Positions 52,858 to 61,372 are shown, counted from the stretch's first letter. The stretch is DNA of 64,000 nucleotides from Nesterenkonia sp. (GCF_029265375.1 NZ_JAJUJJ010000002.1:116175-180174); one strand, 5' to 3'. The notes: generated by a model not told the origin, from the letters alone. A program made the numbers and translations.

Positions 52858-52897
52858 GGTCTCACCAGCCCCGCCCTGGGGACGGGGCGATGAGACC
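52858..52897 (+). terminator. Hairpin after the oxidoreductase gene
   Basis: Nested arms GGTCTCA and TGAGACC enclosing GCCCCG and CGGGGC, 12 bases past the stop. Good rho-independent-like stem, no T-tract. Confidence 0.5.
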
Positions 52898-52979
52898 CTG
52901 GGGGCGGGGGGATCGACCCTGCATCGCATCACTGCTGGTCAGAGCCGCGATGTGAAGCAGGGAACGGGAGCCCGGCCGC

Positions 52980-52995
52980 GGTGATCCACTTCACA
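52980..52995. promoter_or_regulatory. CRP/GlxR-like site at an activating position
   Basis: GGTGA-TCCACT-TCACA, one mismatch, overlapping the -35 box; its centre lies about 40 bases before the probable transcription start, as in class II CRP activation. Confidence 0.5.
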
Positions 52996-53019
52996 GACCG
53001 GCGCCTGCGCCGCTATTAT
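52990..53019 (+). promoter_or_regulatory. Promoter of binding-protein paralog 5
   Basis: TTCACA (52990-52995), 18-base spacer, TATTAT (53014-53019), 44 bases before the ATG. Confidence 0.6.
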
Positions 53020-53063
53020 TGACGCACCATAAGACAAACCATGGATGCAAGGGGTACACCACG

Positions 53064-54344
53064 ATGCGCAGATCAGCAGTGCAGACGGCTGCGGCCCTCT
53101 CGGCCGCCGCCCTGGCCCTCAGCGCCTGCGGGAGCGGCGACGGCGGCGACGGCGGAGACGAGAACGTCACGCTGACCATGACCTGGTGGGGCGGCGACGT
53201 CCGTCATGACTACACCCAGGAGATGATCGCGCTCTTCGAGGAGGAGCACCCCAACATCACAGTGGATGTGCAGTACACCGAGTGGGACGGCTACTGGGAC
53301 CAGCTGGCCACCCAGACCGCTGCGCAGGACACCCCGGACGTGGTGCAGATGGACCTGGTCTATCTGCGCGAGTACATCGAGAACGGCGTGCTGCTGGAGC
53401 TGGATGAGTCGATCATCGACACCAGCGAGTTCACCGAGGAGCTCATCGACACCGGGCGCCATGAGGACGCCCTCTACGCCATGCCGGTGGGGTCCACCTC
53501 GCTGACCTACGCCTCCAATCCGGACCTCTTCGAAGAGGCCGGGGTAGAGATGCCCGACGACACCTCCTGGACCTGGGAGGACCTGCTGGAGATCACCACG
53601 GAGATCTCTGAGAACACGGATGCCTACGGAGCGGCCGGCCCGTTCGACAGCGCCGGCCTGGAAGCGTGGATCCGGCAGAACCTGGGCACCAGCATGGTCG
53701 ATGAGCAGGGCCAGCTGACCTGGGAGCCCGAGGACATCGTCCCCTACCTGGAACGTCAGCTGGAGTTCCAGGAGGCCGGCGCCTACCCGGAACCGGCGGA
53801 GATCGCCGAGCAGCGCGGCATCTCCCGCGAGCAGACCCTGGTGGCCACTGGGGAGGCGGCCCTGTTCCCCGCCTGGGACACCATGCTGGTGGCACTCTCC
53901 AGCAATGAAGGGGTCGACCTGGAGCCGCTGATGCTGCCCAGTGAGACCGGCAGCGCCTCGGAGGCGGAGATGTACTACAAGGCCTCCATGTTCTACTCCG
54001 TCTACGCCGGCTCGGACCATCCGGAGGAGGCCCAGATGCTGGTGGACTTCCTGGTCAACAATGAGGAGGCCGGGCAGCTGCAGCAGATCGAGCGTGGCAT
54101 TCCGGGCAATGAGTCCATCCGCGATCTGATCCGCGAGGATCTGGATGACCTGGAGGCCCGGGTGCTGGAGTACAACGAAGAGGTCGGCGAATACGTCAGC
54201 GATGCTCCGCCGCTGCAGCCGGAGGGCTACGGTTCGGTCCAGGACATTGTCATGCGGTATGAGGATGAGCTGTTCTTCGGCCGGATGTCCCCGGAGGAGG
54301 TCGCCGAGGCGCTGCACGCGGAGATCGAAGGCGCCATCAGCTGA
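53064..54344 (+). CDS. ABC sugar-binding lipoprotein, family 1 (paralog 5)
   Basis: A 426-residue lipoprotein: lipobox ALSA-Cys22, Gly/Asp linker, then LTMTWWGGDVRHDYTQEMI, EWDGYWDQLATQTAAQDTPDVV, YLREYIENGVLLELDES, TSWTWEDLLEIT, IVMRYEDELFFGRMSPEEVAEA. It is the only paralog on the plus strand and the most divergent in the aspartate-rich loop. ATG 53064 with AAGGGG upstream. Monocistronic, bounded by hairpin and its own promoter; ligand unknown. Confidence 0.9.
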   Translation: MRRSAVQTAAALSAAALALSACGSGDGGDGGDENVTLTMTWWGGDVRHDYTQEMIALFEEEHPNITVDVQYTEWDGYWDQLATQTAAQDTPDVVQMDLVYLREYIENGVLLELDESIIDTSEFTEELIDTGRHEDALYAMPVGSTSLTYASNPDLFEEAGVEMPDDTSWTWEDLLEITTEISENTDAYGAAGPFDSAGLEAWIRQNLGTSMVDEQGQLTWEPEDIVPYLERQLEFQEAGAYPEPAEIAEQRGISREQTLVATGEAALFPAWDTMLVALSSNEGVDLEPLMLPSETGSASEAEMYYKASMFYSVYAGSDHPEEAQMLVDFLVNNEEAGQLQQIERGIPGNESIRDLIREDLDDLEARVLEYNEEVGEYVSDAPPLQPEGYGSVQDIVMRYEDELFFGRMSPEEVAEALHAEIEGAIS

Positions 54345-54511
54345 ACCGCGGCATGACCGCTCCCGGCACTGGGCGGCGTCTGCTCCCGGGGCCTGGCTGC
54401 GCCGCCGGCGGTTCGCCGCTGTTCATCCCGGGCCGCTGGCACCGGGATGCGGCGTCGTCGTCTACGCTGATGACGCCACCATCGGCCAGCTGACCCGAGA
54501 AGGAGCGCACT

Positions 54512-54940
54512 ATGACAGGTCCCATCGTCGTCGGAGTCGACGGCAGCCCCACAGCTCAGAAGGCTGCGGAGAAGGCCCGAGACCTTGCCTCAACCCTGGG
54601 TGCCACGCTGCACGTGGTCTGCGCCTACGCCAATGACCGCACCGAGGTCGTCTCCACCGGCTCAGAGCAGTGGGTGGTCTCCGACGCCGGCAAGGCCCAT
54701 GAGGTGGCCCAGGCTGCGGCGGACTCCCTGAAGACTGAGGGCCTGAAGATCCTGCCGCGCTCGGTGCACGGCAAGGCTGCCGAGGCGCTGGTCGACTATG
54801 CGGACAAGACCGACGCAGAGATCATTGTGGTGGGCAATAAGCATATGCGCGGGATGCGCCGGGTCCTGGGCAGCGTGGCCAATTCGGTCTCCCACAATGC
54901 GACCTGCGACGTCTACATCGCCAATACCTACGCGGAGTGA
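54512..54940 (+). CDS. Universal stress protein (UspA family)
   Basis: A 142-residue single-domain cytoplasmic protein: N-terminal IVVGVDGSPTAQKAAEKA and C-terminal IIVVGNKHMRGMRRVLGSVANSVSHNATCDVYI (seen as separate halves), the loop of ATP-binding type Usp proteins. Good ribosome site AGAAGGAG upstream. Function in stress tolerance is family knowledge; its link to the sugar genes is only positional. Confidence 0.9.
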   Translation: MTGPIVVGVDGSPTAQKAAEKARDLASTLGATLHVVCAYANDRTEVVSTGSEQWVVSDAGKAHEVAQAAADSLKTEGLKILPRSVHGKAAEALVDYADKTDAEIIVVGNKHMRGMRRVLGSVANSVSHNATCDVYIANTYAE

Positions 54941-54945
54941 GAGCC

Positions 54946-54965
54946 CGCAGGCCCAGCGGCCTGCG
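54946..54965. terminator. Hairpin between convergent genes
   Basis: CGCAGGC-CCAGCG-GCCTGCG, five bases past the stress-protein stop, between convergent genes. Confidence 0.4.
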
Positions 54966-55013
54966 CCCCGGCCGCCTGCGGATGCTCCCGGCGGGCACCT
55001 GGACCGGCCAGCC

Positions 55014-55904
55014 TCAGCGCAGTTCGGTGCGCCAGCTGCGCTGGGGCTGCCAGCCCAGCATCCGGCGGGCCTTCTCCACGCTGAAAGCGGGCGAGGACCC
55101 GGTCAACGGCGCGGCCAGCCGGGCCAGCTGCGGAAAGTGCTCGGGAATGAGTTCGGCCAGCGGCCTGCGCGCCAGTGCATCGGCCGCGCCCACAAAGAAC
55201 ACACTGCCGTTGGGAACCTGGTCGGCCTGCTGCAGCGCGGCGAGCAGGAAGTCGGTGACGTCCCGGGCGTCGACGTAGTTGAACAGAGCCGGGGCTGAGA
55301 GTGCGGGATCATCCAGCCGCTCAGCCACTGTGTGGCCCTGCTGGGTCGGTGCGCCCTCCCACTCCTCGGGGGCGATGACGTAGCAGGGCCGGAAGCTGAT
55401 GAACTTCACCTCGGAGGTCTGCTGGGCAAACATGGAGGCCACCTGTTCGGCCACATACTTGCTCAGCCCGTAGGCGTGCCACGGCTGCGGGGTGACCTCC
55501 TCATCCAGCGGAAGCCTCGGTGGGACCCAACCGGCCGGGGAGCCGTACCCCATGATCGAGGGGCTGGAAGCGATGATGACGGTGCCGGCGCCGGCCGCCA
55601 CCGCAGCAGCTGTCACGTTATGAGCGATGGCGGCGTTGGTGGTGAGGATCACGTCCTCCGGGGCGCTGAACGGGACCGCAATCGCGGCCAGGGAGACGAC
55701 GGCGTCGGGCCGGACCTCGGCGAAGAGCTGGGCGGTGGCCTCGGCGTCGAGCAGGTCCGCGCTGCGGTGGTCCACCCCGGGGGTCGGCTGCTCAGGCTCG
55801 GCACGGTCCACGCTGATCACCTGGTGGCCGGCGGCGCTGAAGCCGGCCACCACGCTGCGGCCCAACCGGCCGGAACCACCGGTGACGAGGATGCGCTCAC
55901 CCAT
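55014..55904 (-). CDS. NAD-dependent epimerase/dehydratase-type SDR
   Basis: A 296-residue extended short-chain dehydrogenase. NAD loop VTGGSGRLGRSV (residues 7-18), active-site YGLSKYVAEQ (Tyr/Lys near 142-146) and ASSPSIMGYGSP upstream of it with the Ser. Relatives include UDP-glucose 4-epimerases and uronate dehydrogenases; the latter would fit the uronate pathway, but the sequence does not decide. Its ATG overlaps the stop of the preceding oxidoreductase by eight bases, so the two probably act in sequence. Confidence 0.8.
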   Translation of the reverse strand: MGERILVTGGSGRLGRSVVAGFSAAGHQVISVDRAEPEQPTPGVDHRSADLLDAEATAQLFAEVRPDAVVSLAAIAVPFSAPEDVILTTNAAIAHNVTAAAVAAGAGTVIIASSPSIMGYGSPAGWVPPRLPLDEEVTPQPWHAYGLSKYVAEQVASMFAQQTSEVKFISFRPCYVIAPEEWEGAPTQQGHTVAERLDDPALSAPALFNYVDARDVTDFLLAALQQADQVPNGSVFFVGAADALARRPLAELIPEHFPQLARLAAPLTGSSPAFSVEKARRMLGWQPQRSWRTELR

Positions 55905-57258
55905 GGTGTGAGCCCCCTCCGGCTGCGCCGGGCAGACCCAGCTCCACCTCAGCCACCTCCACCGGCAGCCGGGTCTGCAGCGACTTGTTGCCGCATACGC
56001 CCACTGCGATGGCCTGGATCCCGTCGGTCAGGCCGGCCGGCCGGCGGTAGGGATCCTCACCGGGTCCGCGGAAGATGTCGTCGAGGAGCAGCTTGTCACC
56101 GCCTCCGTGGGAGCCCTCACCGTTGACGATGGTGATCTCCCGCGCCTCTTCCCAGTGCCGCTGCAGCACCAGCCGCTCCCCTGCGGCCCGGACCGCGCTG
56201 GACTGCTCGTCATCGGTCACAGAGGGATCCACCGGCACTCCGCCTTCTGCCGGCAGCACGGCGGCCCGCTCCACCACGTCCAGCTCCAGGCGGCCTTCGG
56301 TGCCGTTGACGGCCACACGGTATCCCTCCCAGGGGCTGTGCGCGTTCAGCGAATAGTTCAGCACCGCACCGGAGGCGTAGTCGACCACCAGCGCGAGGTT
56401 GTCCTCAATGGTGATGCCTTCGGAGAAGACGTCCTGGTCGCGCAGATAGCCGTCGTGGTGCTCATTGTCCAGGTAGAGGCTGCGCAGCTTCTCATCAGTG
56501 CGCAGGTCCAGGGCGAAGGGGTCCGTCTGGGCGCCCTCGCGGGTGCCGCGGCCCTGCGGGGTGATGCCGCGCCGGGCTGCGTTCTCCGCGCCGTAGAACT
56601 TCAGCCCGCCGGAGGCATAGACCCGCTGCGGAGCATCGGCCAGCCACCAGTTGACCAGATCGAAGTGGTGGGATGCCTTATGGACCAGCAGGCCGCCGGA
56701 GTACTCCTTCTGCCGGTGCCAGCGCCGGAAGTAGTCAGCTCCGTGCACTGTGTCCAGCACCCAGCTGAAGTCCACGGAGGTGACCTGGCCGATCTCTCCA
56801 GCCTGGATAGCGGCCTTCAGGGCGGTGTTGCGCGGGGAGTAGCGGTAGTTGAAGGTGACGGTGACGGTGCGGCCGCTCTGCTCCACCGCTCGGGCGATCC
56901 GGGCGCTGGAGGCCGCATCCACGGTCAGCGGCTTCTCCACCACTGCGTCTGCTCCAGCGGTCAGCGACTCCACAATGAGGTCCGCATGGGTGAAGTCCGG
57001 GCTGGTGATGATCACCCGGTCAACCCTCTGCTCACCGATCACCGAGGCCAACGCCTCCGGCTCAAAGGTGGGCACCTGGAGACCGTGCAGCTGCTGCAGC
57101 CGCTGCTGATGGAAGTCGGCTCGTCCAGGGTTGGTGTCGGCGATGCCGACCAGCTCAGCCACATCGGCATGGCTGTCTGCGATGGCGTCGAGGTACATCA
57201 TGCACCGGCTGCCCAGGCCGATGACCACATACCGGGTGCGGGATTTCTCGGTGCTCAC
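55897..57258 (-). CDS. Gfo/Idh/MocA family oxidoreductase
   Basis: A 453-residue NAD(P)-dependent sugar oxidoreductase: Rossmann start YVVIGLGSRCMMYL, IITSPDFTHADLIVES, VVEKPLTVDAASS, then the substrate domain FNYRYSPRNTALKAAI, GGLLVHKASHHFDLVNWW with the catalytic His pair/Asp. GTG 57258 is chosen because AAGGAG is eight bases upstream. Overlaps the SDR gene downstream; together they may oxidise and epimerise a sugar. It follows the MalF/MalG-type permeases on the same strand after a terminator hairpin. Confidence 0.85.
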   Translation of the reverse strand: MSTEKSRTRYVVIGLGSRCMMYLDAIADSHADVAELVGIADTNPGRADFHQQRLQQLHGLQVPTFEPEALASVIGEQRVDRVIITSPDFTHADLIVESLTAGADAVVEKPLTVDAASSARIARAVEQSGRTVTVTFNYRYSPRNTALKAAIQAGEIGQVTSVDFSWVLDTVHGADYFRRWHRQKEYSGGLLVHKASHHFDLVNWWLADAPQRVYASGGLKFYGAENAARRGITPQGRGTREGAQTDPFALDLRTDEKLRSLYLDNEHHDGYLRDQDVFSEGITIEDNLALVVDYASGAVLNYSLNAHSPWEGYRVAVNGTEGRLELDVVERAAVLPAEGGVPVDPSVTDDEQSSAVRAAGERLVLQRHWEEAREITIVNGEGSHGGGDKLLLDDIFRGPGEDPYRRPAGLTDGIQAIAVGVCGNKSLQTRLPVEVAEVELGLPGAAGGGSHHG

Positions 57259-57313
57259 TGTGCGCGCTCCTTCAGGTGTGCGGGCGCCGCGACCGCAGAC
57301 CCATTCCGTATTG

Positions 57314-57327
57314 TGCAATGCGTTTCA
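57314..57327. promoter_or_regulatory. LacI-like operator candidate
   Basis: On the minus strand TGAAACGCATTGCA, an imperfect palindrome resembling LacI/cre-type operators, 56 bases before the oxidoreductase start. Confidence 0.3.
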
Positions 57328-57348
57328 GGTATGTGGTCCCGGGACGCC

Positions 57349-57393
57349 GAAAGCGGCCGTCCGCCGTCGTGATGCCAGCGTCGGGCCGCTTTC
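57349..57393 (-). terminator. Terminator hairpin after the permease pair
   Basis: GAAAGCGGCC and its exact 10-base complement around a 25-base loop, 17 bases past the permease stop. Confidence 0.5.
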
Positions 57394-57409
57394 AGCTGAA
57401 CCGGCACGG

Positions 57410-58387
57410 TTATTTGATGCCGGTGGTGACCATGCCCTTGATGAGGAACCGCTGGCCCACCAGGAAGATGATGAACAGCGGCAGGATGGAGATGATCGAC
57501 ATCGCGAACATGCCGCCCCAGTTGGACTCGCCGGTGGAGTCGATGAACGCGCGCAGCGCCAGCGGGACGGTGTACATATCGGGCGAGGTCAGGTAGATCA
57601 GCTGGCTGAAGAAGTCGTTCCAGGTCCACATGAAGGTGAAGATGGTGGTGGTCGCCAGAGCCGGGGTCATCAGCGGCAACATGATCTGCACGAAGATGCG
57701 GATATGGCCGGCGCCGTCGACCCGGGCCGCCTCGTCCAGGTCACGCGGAATGCCGCGGATGAACTGAACCATCAGGAAGATGAAGAAGGCGTCGGTGGCC
57801 AGGATCTTCGGCACGATCAGCGGCAGGAAGGTGTTCACCCAGCCGAAGTTCGAGAACAGGATGTACTGCGGAATGATTACCACATGCACCGGAAGCATGA
57901 TCGACAGCAGCATCACCACGAACATGGGGGTCTTGAACTTGAAGTCCAGCCGCGCGAACGCGTAGGCCGCCATGGAGCAGGAGACCAGGTTCGCCAGGAT
58001 GGAGCCGAAGACCACGATGGCCGAGTTGAGCAGGAAGTGGCTGAACGGGTGGCTCAGCGCATTCCAGCCCTGAATGTAGTTGTCGAACTCAAAGGTGGTC
58101 AGCAGGATTCCGGGTTCGCGGAAGATCAGCTCATTGGGCCTCAGTGAGGAGACCACCATCCACAGCAGCGGGTAGATCATGGCCAGCGAGGCCAGAATCA
58201 GCAGCACATGCTTGATGACGCTGCGCGTCCTCTGGGCCGCCGGAGTCAGCTGGCGCATGGGGGCGGCCGGGCCGGAGCTTCCGGTGCGGGGGCGGGCCAG
58301 AGCCGCGGTGGCTTCGCGCTTCTCGGCACTGATGCCCTGGGCTCGGCCGACGGTGTCACCGGTAGGGTTCTGTGTGGTCTCAGTCAT
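57410..58387 (-). CDS. Carbohydrate ABC transporter permease, MalG type
   Basis: A 325-residue membrane protein with a polar N-terminal 45 residues and six hydrophobic segments. The ATPase-contact EAA loop reads DEAARVDGAGHIRIFVQIMLP near residue 228, placed as in MalG-type permeases. ATG overlaps the MalF-type gene's stop by eight bases. One of only two permeases of this type in the window. Confidence 0.92.
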   Translation of the reverse strand: MTETTQNPTGDTVGRAQGISAEKREATAALARPRTGSSGPAAPMRQLTPAAQRTRSVIKHVLLILASLAMIYPLLWMVVSSLRPNELIFREPGILLTTFEFDNYIQGWNALSHPFSHFLLNSAIVVFGSILANLVSCSMAAYAFARLDFKFKTPMFVVMLLSIMLPVHVVIIPQYILFSNFGWVNTFLPLIVPKILATDAFFIFLMVQFIRGIPRDLDEAARVDGAGHIRIFVQIMLPLMTPALATTTIFTFMWTWNDFFSQLIYLTSPDMYTVPLALRAFIDSTGESNWGGMFAMSIISILPLFIIFLVGQRFLIKGMVTTGIK

Positions 58388-59309
58388 CGTAGTGCACCCA
58401 ATACTTGGCGAGGAAGAAGTTGATGGCGGTCAGGGAGGCGATGATCAGCACCAGCAGCCACGCCATCGCAGCCGCGTAGCCCATATCGAATCGCCCGAAG
58501 CCCTGCTGATAGAGGTAGAGCGTGTAGAACAGGGTGGAATCGGCTGGACCGCCGGAGCCGCCGGAGACGATGAACGCCTGGGTGAAGTTCTGGAAGGCGC
58601 CGATCAGCTGCATGATCAGGTTGAAGAAGATGATCGGGGTCAGCAGCGGAATGGTGATGGTGAAGAACTGCTTGATCTTCCCCGCTCCATCGATGGATGC
58701 GGCCTCGTAGTACATATCCGGTATCTGGCGCAGGCCGGCCAGGAAGATCACCATCGGGGCGCCGAAGGTCCACACGTGCAGGATGATCAGCGTGCTCAGC
58801 GCGGTGTCCGGACTGGAGACCCAGCCGCGGCCCTCCACTCCGACCAGTGCCAGCAGCTGGTTGATCAGGCCGCTGTGGCCGAAGATCTGGCGCCACAGCA
58901 CGGCGATGGCCACTGAGGCGCCCAGCATGGAGGGCAGGTAGAACACCGAGCGGTAGAACGGCAGTCCCTTCATCCCCCGATCCAGCAGCATGGCCACCGC
59001 CAGGGAGACCACCAGCTGCAGGGGCACGCCGATGAACACGTAGGTGAACGTGACCTCCAGCGAGTTGTGCAGCCGGTCATCGCCGAACATCCGGTTGATA
59101 TTCTCCAGCCCAGACCATTCAGGAGGCTGCAGCAGGTTGTAGTCGGTGAAGGCCAGATAGAGCGTGGCCACCATGGGCGCCAGGGTGATCAGGAAGAACC
59201 CCAGGGTCCACGGAGCCAGGAACAGATGGCCGGCCAGGTTGTCCTTATACCGGCGTTTGCCCTTGCCCTTCTGCTTCTTCAGTTGACTCAGTTCTGCGAC
59301 GGCACTCAT
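58380..59309 (-). CDS. Carbohydrate ABC transporter permease, MalF type
   Basis: A 309-residue membrane protein, six hydrophobic segments after a Lys-rich N-terminus (KKQKGKGKRRYKDNL). EAA loop: YEAASIDGAGKIKQFFTITIP near residue 202. Forms a channel with the MalG-type partner. No ATPase gene accompanies them, so they probably use a shared MsiK-type ATPase encoded elsewhere, as in many actinobacteria. Confidence 0.92.
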   Translation of the reverse strand: MSAVAELSQLKKQKGKGKRRYKDNLAGHLFLAPWTLGFFLITLAPMVATLYLAFTDYNLLQPPEWSGLENINRMFGDDRLHNSLEVTFTYVFIGVPLQLVVSLAVAMLLDRGMKGLPFYRSVFYLPSMLGASVAIAVLWRQIFGHSGLINQLLALVGVEGRGWVSSPDTALSTLIILHVWTFGAPMVIFLAGLRQIPDMYYEAASIDGAGKIKQFFTITIPLLTPIIFFNLIMQLIGAFQNFTQAFIVSGGSGGPADSTLFYTLYLYQQGFGRFDMGYAAAMAWLLVLIIASLTAINFFLAKYWVHYDD

Positions 59310-59399
59310 CCGACCGCCTTTCTGTCATGGCCGCCACTGGGGATCCAGCGGTCGGCAGAACGCGTGTGGGACTGCATCGCTGCCACCTCACCCCTAGTG

Positions 59400-59413
59400 G
59401 GAAATCGCTTTCC
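59400..59413. promoter_or_regulatory. LacI/cre-type operator before the permease pair
   Basis: GGAAATCGCTTTCC, near-perfect palindrome with central CG, about 10 bases past the probable transcription start. Different from the AATCGATT operators, so a different LacI protein is expected. Confidence 0.6.
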
Positions 59414-59430
59414 AAGAGTTATGCTCTGCA

Positions 59431-59460
59431 ACTGTAAGGGGGGTCACATTGTGAGGTCAA
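59431..59460 (-). promoter_or_regulatory. Promoter of the MalF/MalG-type operon
   Basis: Minus strand TTGACC (59460-59455), 18-base spacer, TACAGT (59436-59431). The spacer contains the perfect palindrome TCACA-T-TGTGA (59444-59454), a second possible operator. Confidence 0.55.
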
Positions 59461-59655
59461 GCACGCATGGGGTGCTCCGGCGGCCTGCATCACAGGCACC
59501 GCGGAGACCGGCGACGGCGCCGCTGCCTGCAGGTCCGCCCCAGACCGGGGCGAGCACCGTCTGCTGCAGAGAACCTGGCGCGGCGGGACCCGGCGAGCGT
59601 CAATGATGCACTCAGCGACCTATGTGATGCCTATTGGGGCGATCGGCCGCGGGGC

Positions 59656-61299
59656 TTATGCGGCATTGGGAGCCGTGAATCCAGGGCTGCTGCGCCCGGT
59701 GATTCGCATATCGCGCAGCTGGACCAGCTCGTTGGGCTCCAGACTCAGCTGCAGCGTCTGACCCCCAGCCTCCAGGACCCCGGCAACCCGGTGGGGCGCC
59801 ACGGCCACCACTGTGTGCGGCCGGCCCTGAGCGTCGGTGAGCACCCGCCAGCCGCGGGGGAACCGCAGGATCTCCTCGGCACTGCGGTGGACCGAGCTGC
59901 CGGCGTCGTCGCTGACCAGCTCAAAGCGGTGCCCGCCGACGGTGCGCGAATAGGCCACGGCCTCAGCATCGAGGCTGCCTCCTAAGCGGGTGGGCGCCAG
60001 GGAGGTGAAGGCCAGCCCGTCGCCGGGAAGGGGCATGACTCCGAACCAGCGCTCCACCGCGTCGAGCAGCCACAGCATGGCCGGGGAGTAGCCGGAGGAG
60101 TGCCCGGCCTGGCCGCTGTGCGGGTCCAGGCACTGGCAGAAGCGGTCTGCTGCGGCCAGGGCCGAGAGCACCGGGCGGGAGATCAGCCCCAGCTCCGCGT
60201 GGCGGCCGTGGTGCTCGAAGGCGTGAGGAGCCCGCAGCTGGGTGAGCATATTGACCGGCCCGGCCCACGAGTTGCGCCTGTAGTCGGAGTCGTAGCGCGG
60301 ATCAGACAGTGACAGCGACGTCAGGCCGCCGGCTGAGAGGAAATGCGCGGTGTGCAGCAGGTAACGGCCCAGGGCGGCGTCGAAGAGTTCATCGTCTCCG
60401 GCCTCGCAGGCCAGCACCCGCAGCAGCACATCGGAGAGCACCCGCACCCATCGACCGTAGGCGTCGACGTCGTAGAAGGTGCCGTCCTGCCGGCTGAAGC
60501 AGCGCTGGAAGAGAGCGCGGCGGCTCTGCTCAGCTCTGCTCCGCCATTCAGCTGGGTCTTCACCCAGCTCCGCGGCCATACGGCCAAGGTAGGACCGTTG
60601 GCACATCTGATGGGCTGTGAGATCCGGAGCCAGATAGGGCATCTGCACGGCCTCTGGGTCACACTGAGCGGCATCGCCGTGCAGGCAGCGGTCCGGGGAC
60701 TGCCAGAACCGCGGGGAGAGGTCGTGGCCGGTGTCGAATGTGCAGAACGCCTCCACGCAGCCGGTGCCGCGGGTATCCCGGAAGGTGGCCAGCCAGTCAT
60801 CGGCGCAGCCCAGTGCGCTGTACATGCTCTGCAGCCACCGGCGGGAGGGACGGTGCAGCCGGTAGTGGTTCCACACCGACCGGGCCAGCGGGGTGACCAG
60901 CTGGATCTGGGTGAACGCCGGGCCTTCATCGGTGACTTTGTAGGGCAGCAGGCCGCCGGCGCGCTGATGGCCGGCGAAGACGCTGATGGTGTGCTGGGCG
61001 GTGTCCGGGGCGAACCGGTACAGCACCTCCGCGCTGATGGTGCCGGTTGACTCCAGCCAGCAGCCGGGATAGTCCGTGCCCTCGAGCAGCACCGGCGGCT
61101 GCTTGGCCGCCAGCGGACGCACACACTGCTGAAGCTCGGCCACCGCCTGGTGCCAGCGCTCCTCCAGCGGGCCGCCGAGGGCGACGAACCCCACCCCGGA
61201 GGCGGAGATCTGTTCGGCCAGACCGTTGGTCAGTCCTGCCTTCTTCGTGGCAGGGTCGCAGCGGCGAAGCCGGGTCAGCGCCTGCTCCCTGACACTCAT
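59656..61299 (-). CDS. MGH1-type (alpha/alpha)6 glycoside hydrolase
   Basis: A 547-residue protein without signal peptide. The C-terminal two thirds have the six-hairpin-barrel pattern of trehalase/GH63-like enzymes: AFCTFDTGHDLSPRFWQSPD near residue 185, DGTFYDVDAYG near 274, and RRNSWAGPVNMLTQL near 340, equivalent to the WRGPVW motif of that clan. The N-terminal 150 residues look like a beta-rich cap. Specificity unknown; its neighbours suggest a plant oligosaccharide. GGAGGG precedes the ATG and a CRP-like site lies 58 bases upstream. Confidence 0.65.
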   Translation of the reverse strand: MSVREQALTRLRRCDPATKKAGLTNGLAEQISASGVGFVALGGPLEERWHQAVAELQQCVRPLAAKQPPVLLEGTDYPGCWLESTGTISAEVLYRFAPDTAQHTISVFAGHQRAGGLLPYKVTDEGPAFTQIQLVTPLARSVWNHYRLHRPSRRWLQSMYSALGCADDWLATFRDTRGTGCVEAFCTFDTGHDLSPRFWQSPDRCLHGDAAQCDPEAVQMPYLAPDLTAHQMCQRSYLGRMAAELGEDPAEWRSRAEQSRRALFQRCFSRQDGTFYDVDAYGRWVRVLSDVLLRVLACEAGDDELFDAALGRYLLHTAHFLSAGGLTSLSLSDPRYDSDYRRNSWAGPVNMLTQLRAPHAFEHHGRHAELGLISRPVLSALAAADRFCQCLDPHSGQAGHSSGYSPAMLWLLDAVERWFGVMPLPGDGLAFTSLAPTRLGGSLDAEAVAYSRTVGGHRFELVSDDAGSSVHRSAEEILRFPRGWRVLTDAQGRPHTVVAVAPHRVAGVLEAGGQTLQLSLEPNELVQLRDMRITGRSSPGFTAPNAA

Positions 61300-61356
61300 G
61301 CGGCCCTCCTGTGGTCGGCGGTGGCCTGCAAGCGGATGCGCAGTTCAGCGCCGCAC

Positions 61357-61372
61357 TATGACTCGTATCACA
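61357..61372. promoter_or_regulatory. CRP/GlxR-like site
   Basis: TATGA-CTCGTA-TCACA, one mismatch, upstream of the glycoside hydrolase. No convincing promoter boxes next to it. Confidence 0.4.

Larger units (their letters stand above)
59310..59655. other. Intergenic control region before the permease pair
   Basis: 346 bases without a credible gene. The first 150 hold the permease promoter and operators listed separately. In 59461-59655 I see no coding or RNA gene, only GC-rich sequence with short imperfect repeats. Confidence 0.6.

Noticed and set aside
53073..54317. 414-codon antisense frame opposite binding-protein paralog 5
   Set aside because: Mirror of codon bias; no family features, and the sense gene has signal peptide, ribosome site and paralogs.
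57131..58147. Plus-strand frame opposite the MalG-type permease
   Set aside because: Very His/Asp/Glu/Gln-rich antisense composition without motifs.
59461..59655. Possible small gene in the gap before the hydrolase stop
   Set aside because: Frames are short or Arg/Pro-rich and no ribosome site or family resemblance is visible.
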